NCBI GenBank assembly: GCA_963674475.2
Contig: CAXXFQ010000032.1
Span: forward strand, 1 to 21,847
Direction: 5' to 3'
DNA length: 21,847 bases
Source: CAXXFQ01 sp963674475
GTDB taxonomy: Bacteria; Planctomycetota; Planctomycetia; Pirellulales; Thermoguttaceae
In this document: positions 20,595 through 21,847 of the stretch, piece after piece
Numbering within the stretch: the first letter of the stretch is position 1
How the letters are laid out: each line of letters starts with the position of its first letter
Notes under the pieces: model-generated
The model's input: the letters and a program-made list of their open reading frames with translations, nothing else
Databases searched by the model: none
Told to the model about the DNA's origin: nothing
Position numbers and translations under genes: made by a program

Positions 20595-21560
20595 TTGAGT
20601 GAAAATAGTCGAAAATACAACTTTCGCTATTTGAAGAGCCAGTTAAGCATCGGCCAGGTTTTAGCCGCATACAATCTTGATTCCGGGCTCATAAAGCGAA
20701 ATCATCAACTCTACGGTCCCTGCCCCCTCCACCGCGGTGACAATAAAACCGCCTTCCGGGTCCATTTGGAGCGAGGCCTATGGCACTGTTTCACCGCATG
20801 TGGCGGGGGCGACATCGTAGACCTGATACGCCTGATTGAGCGCTGTTCATACGCTGAGGCCGCACGTCATTTATATCGTTTACTTGAGAATAAAAAGCCA
20901 CCTGCGCCTTCAAAAAAACAGCCGCCCTATATTACCTCCAAGCCAAACACCACATTTGTCCCTTTCCGACGTCGAATTCCATTAAACCCGAGAGTTTCAT
21001 TTCTCCAGGACCACAAGAAAATCACCGTTTCCACGGCCGCTATACATGAAGCCGGGGTGGCCGAATCCAGTTCTTTCCTCCGCGGTACCATCGCCGTACG
21101 ACTATATGACCTGGTCGGCCGTCCACTCGGATATTGTGGGCGTCGTCTCGATCATAAGGAAATTGCATCGTTTGGGAAATGGCGATTCCCAAAGAATTTC
21201 CCCAAAAGCGAAGTGCTGTTTAATGCACATCGGGCCAAAGACCAAAGAAAAAAGGGTATCGTTGTTGTGGAGTGTCCTTGGGCGGCTATGCGTCTGGCCC
21301 AATCCGGCATCCACTGTACCGTTGCTCTCCTCGGTACCAATATAGCTCCTATTCAGGCTCAATGGCTCTCAAAAGCACCGACAGTCCTATTGATGCTCGA
21401 TGGAGACAAGGCAGGTCGAAATGCCGCATTGACCATCGCTAAATCTCTTCGTTCCCGGACTCAAGTCATTATTCATCAACTTCCGGATGGTATGGAACCG
21501 GAAGACCTCACCGATACAGAACTTTACTCAATTGGCCGAGACTTTCTCCTTTTCCTTTGA
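20595..21560 (+). CDS. DNA primase-like protein with CHC2 zinc finger and TOPRIM domain
   Basis: A 321-aa protein. The CHC2-type finger uses Cys43-x2-His46 (CPLH) and Cys65-x3-Cys69 (CFTAC), followed by GGGDIVDLIRLIERCSYAEA as in DnaG. The second pair has one residue more than DnaG's usual C-x2-C. The TOPRIM catalytic residues are present: Glu226 (VVVECPWAAMRL) and Asp269-x-Asp271 (LDGDKAGRNAA). The middle RNA-polymerase subdomain of DnaG is shortened. It starts at TTG 20595, 11 bases after the ATPase stop, with little SD, so it is probably coupled. It would make primers at the forks left by replicative transposition, or bind ssDNA at the ends; both are inference. The end lies about 100 bases from the right terminus. 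Confidence 0.85.
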   Translation: MSENSRKYNFRYLKSQLSIGQVLAAYNLDSGLIKRNHQLYGPCPLHRGDNKTAFRVHLERGLWHCFTACGGGDIVDLIRLIERCSYAEAARHLYRLLENKKPPAPSKKQPPYITSKPNTTFVPFRRRIPLNPRVSFLQDHKKITVSTAAIHEAGVAESSSFLRGTIAVRLYDLVGRPLGYCGRRLDHKEIASFGKWRFPKNFPKSEVLFNAHRAKDQRKKGIVVVECPWAAMRLAQSGIHCTVALLGTNIAPIQAQWLSKAPTVLLMLDGDKAGRNAALTIAKSLRSRTQVIIHQLPDGMEPEDLTDTELYSIGRDFLLFL

Positions 21561-21610
21561 ACCCGTTTTTTATTCCCACTCATTATCGAAGACCTGTTGC
21601 GACAAAACTA

Positions 21611-21622
21611 ATCCATCAAATA
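21611..21622 (-). repeat. Right subterminal transposase-site repeat
   Basis: Reads TATTTGATGGAT on the minus strand, an exact 12-base copy of the one in the right terminal repeat (21635-21646), 24 bases farther in. Confidence 0.65.
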
Positions 21623-21635
21623 ACGTGAAACTTCA

Positions 21636-21661
21636 TCCATCAAATATTAAGATTCATCTCA
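21636..21661 (-). repeat. Right terminal inverted repeat
   Basis: On the minus strand it begins TGAGATGAATCTTAATATTT and continues GATGGA, pairing with the left end at 21 of 26 positions. Confidence 0.82.
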
Positions 21662-21665
21662 AATG
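21662..21665. repeat. Right target-site duplication AATG
   Basis: Second copy of the AATG found before the left end; followed by T, so AATGT is also duplicated if the boundary is set one base inward on the left. Confidence 0.8.
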
Positions 21666-21666
21666 T

Positions 21667-21834
21667 AGTAAGCGTTTAAAACAAATTAATTCGACTCATT
21701 TAAAAGCGCATGACCTTACTATCGAAGAGTATAGGGAAAAATATGGAATCCCTGATTTTGTCCCCTTGGTTTGTCTAGAATACAGCCAGCAGTTAAGCGA
21801 GCGGGCAAAGAAGAACGCCAACTCAAAGAAGTAA
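21667..21834 (+). pseudogene. MucR-type regulator, 3' part, separated by the transposon
   Basis: From the codon after the restored Cys126 the frame reads SKRLKQINSTHLKAHDLTIE, then EYREKYGIPD and ends in a basic tail (...AKKNANSKK) at TAA 21834. It supplies the two His of the C2H2 finger (HLKAH) and the MucR family's EEYREKYG signature. There is no start codon with an SD, so this half is not expected to be translated. Joined to 17036-17413 it gives a 181-aa protein. Confidence 0.82.
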
Positions 21835-21847
21835 TTCTCATTGTTAA

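Larger units (their letters stand above)
17413..21661 (+). mobile_element. 4.25-kb transposon with DD35E transposase, AAA+ ATPase and primase
   Basis: The ends start TG and finish CA, carry 26-bp imperfect terminal inverted repeats (21/26) and are flanked by AATG on both sides. Further TATTTGATG-type sites lie just inside each end, inverted with respect to each other, as expected for multiple transposase-binding sites in Mu, Tn7 or IS21-like elements. Four plus-strand genes fill it: zinc-ribbon/HTH protein (17553), transposase (18270), AAA+ ATPase (19747), CHC2/TOPRIM primase-like protein (20595). The last three overlap or nearly touch and form one operon. It has no passenger genes. All four frames are open and the ends are well preserved, so it may still be mobile. 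Transposase plus AAA+ ATPase is the Mu/Tn7/IS21 theme; the dedicated primase is not part of the forms I know. Confidence 0.88.

Overview
The window looks like part of a plasmid or integrative element from an anaerobic bacterium, most likely a Desulfobacterota-type host. This host guess is inference from gene content: an IHF/HU pair, a MucR-type zinc-finger regulator, ArdC, RadC, strong Shine-Dalgarno (SD) sites and sigma70-like promoters with 17-bp spacers, alongside an anaerobic (NrdD-like) glycyl-radical peptide. The striking exception is an Orc1/Cdc6-family initiator of the archaeal/eukaryotic type. It lies beside a 1.27-kb AT-rich gene-free stretch with six copies of a CCCACAGGAAATTT-like repeat, so the replicon may use an archaeal-style initiator and origin. 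No tRNA, rRNA or CRISPR array was seen.

Layout. 1-5,600: mostly minus-strand small accessory genes, many unrecognised and several under 55 codons, including zinc-ribbon peptides and a probable ssDNA-binding OB-fold protein. They are separated by terminators and unusually many perfect stem-loops. 5,601-8,103: orc1/cdc6 (one frame break) and the putative origin. 8,104-9,510: minus operon ArdC - RadC-like JAB protein - 44-aa NrdD glycyl-radical-like peptide. 9,751-11,270: regulators and chromatin proteins (AbrB-like, HU on plus; IHF-like and XRE on minus, with a good promoter over a 12-bp tandem repeat). 11,264-15,205: SNF2 helicase and SWIM zinc-finger partner. 15,403-16,641: a three-gene minus operon of unknown function with a decayed duplicate at its 3' end. 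16,783-21,834: a small plus-strand gene and a MucR-family gene that has been split by a transposon.

The clearest result is a complete 4.25-kb transposon at 17,413-21,661. It has 26-bp imperfect terminal inverted repeats (TGAGATGA...), extra subterminal copies of TATTTGATG at both ends, a 4-bp AATG target duplication (5 bp AATGT if the first base is counted as target), and four co-directional genes: zinc-ribbon/HTH protein, DD35E transposase, AAA+ ATPase and a CHC2-zinc/TOPRIM primase-like protein. Removing it restores an in-frame 181-aa MucR-type C2H2 regulator exactly across the zinc finger. A Mu/Tn7/IS21-like transposase-ATPase pair carrying its own primase is the best candidate for an undescribed system here.

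A second cross-cutting pattern is that the first gene of six separate minus-strand transcription units is preceded by its own, sequence-unrelated, near-perfect inverted repeat whose downstream arm contains or nearly touches the SD. Three reading frames (zinc ribbon, OB-fold protein, Orc1) are broken by small insertions. These may be real decay, recoding or assembly error, and raw reads would be needed to decide.
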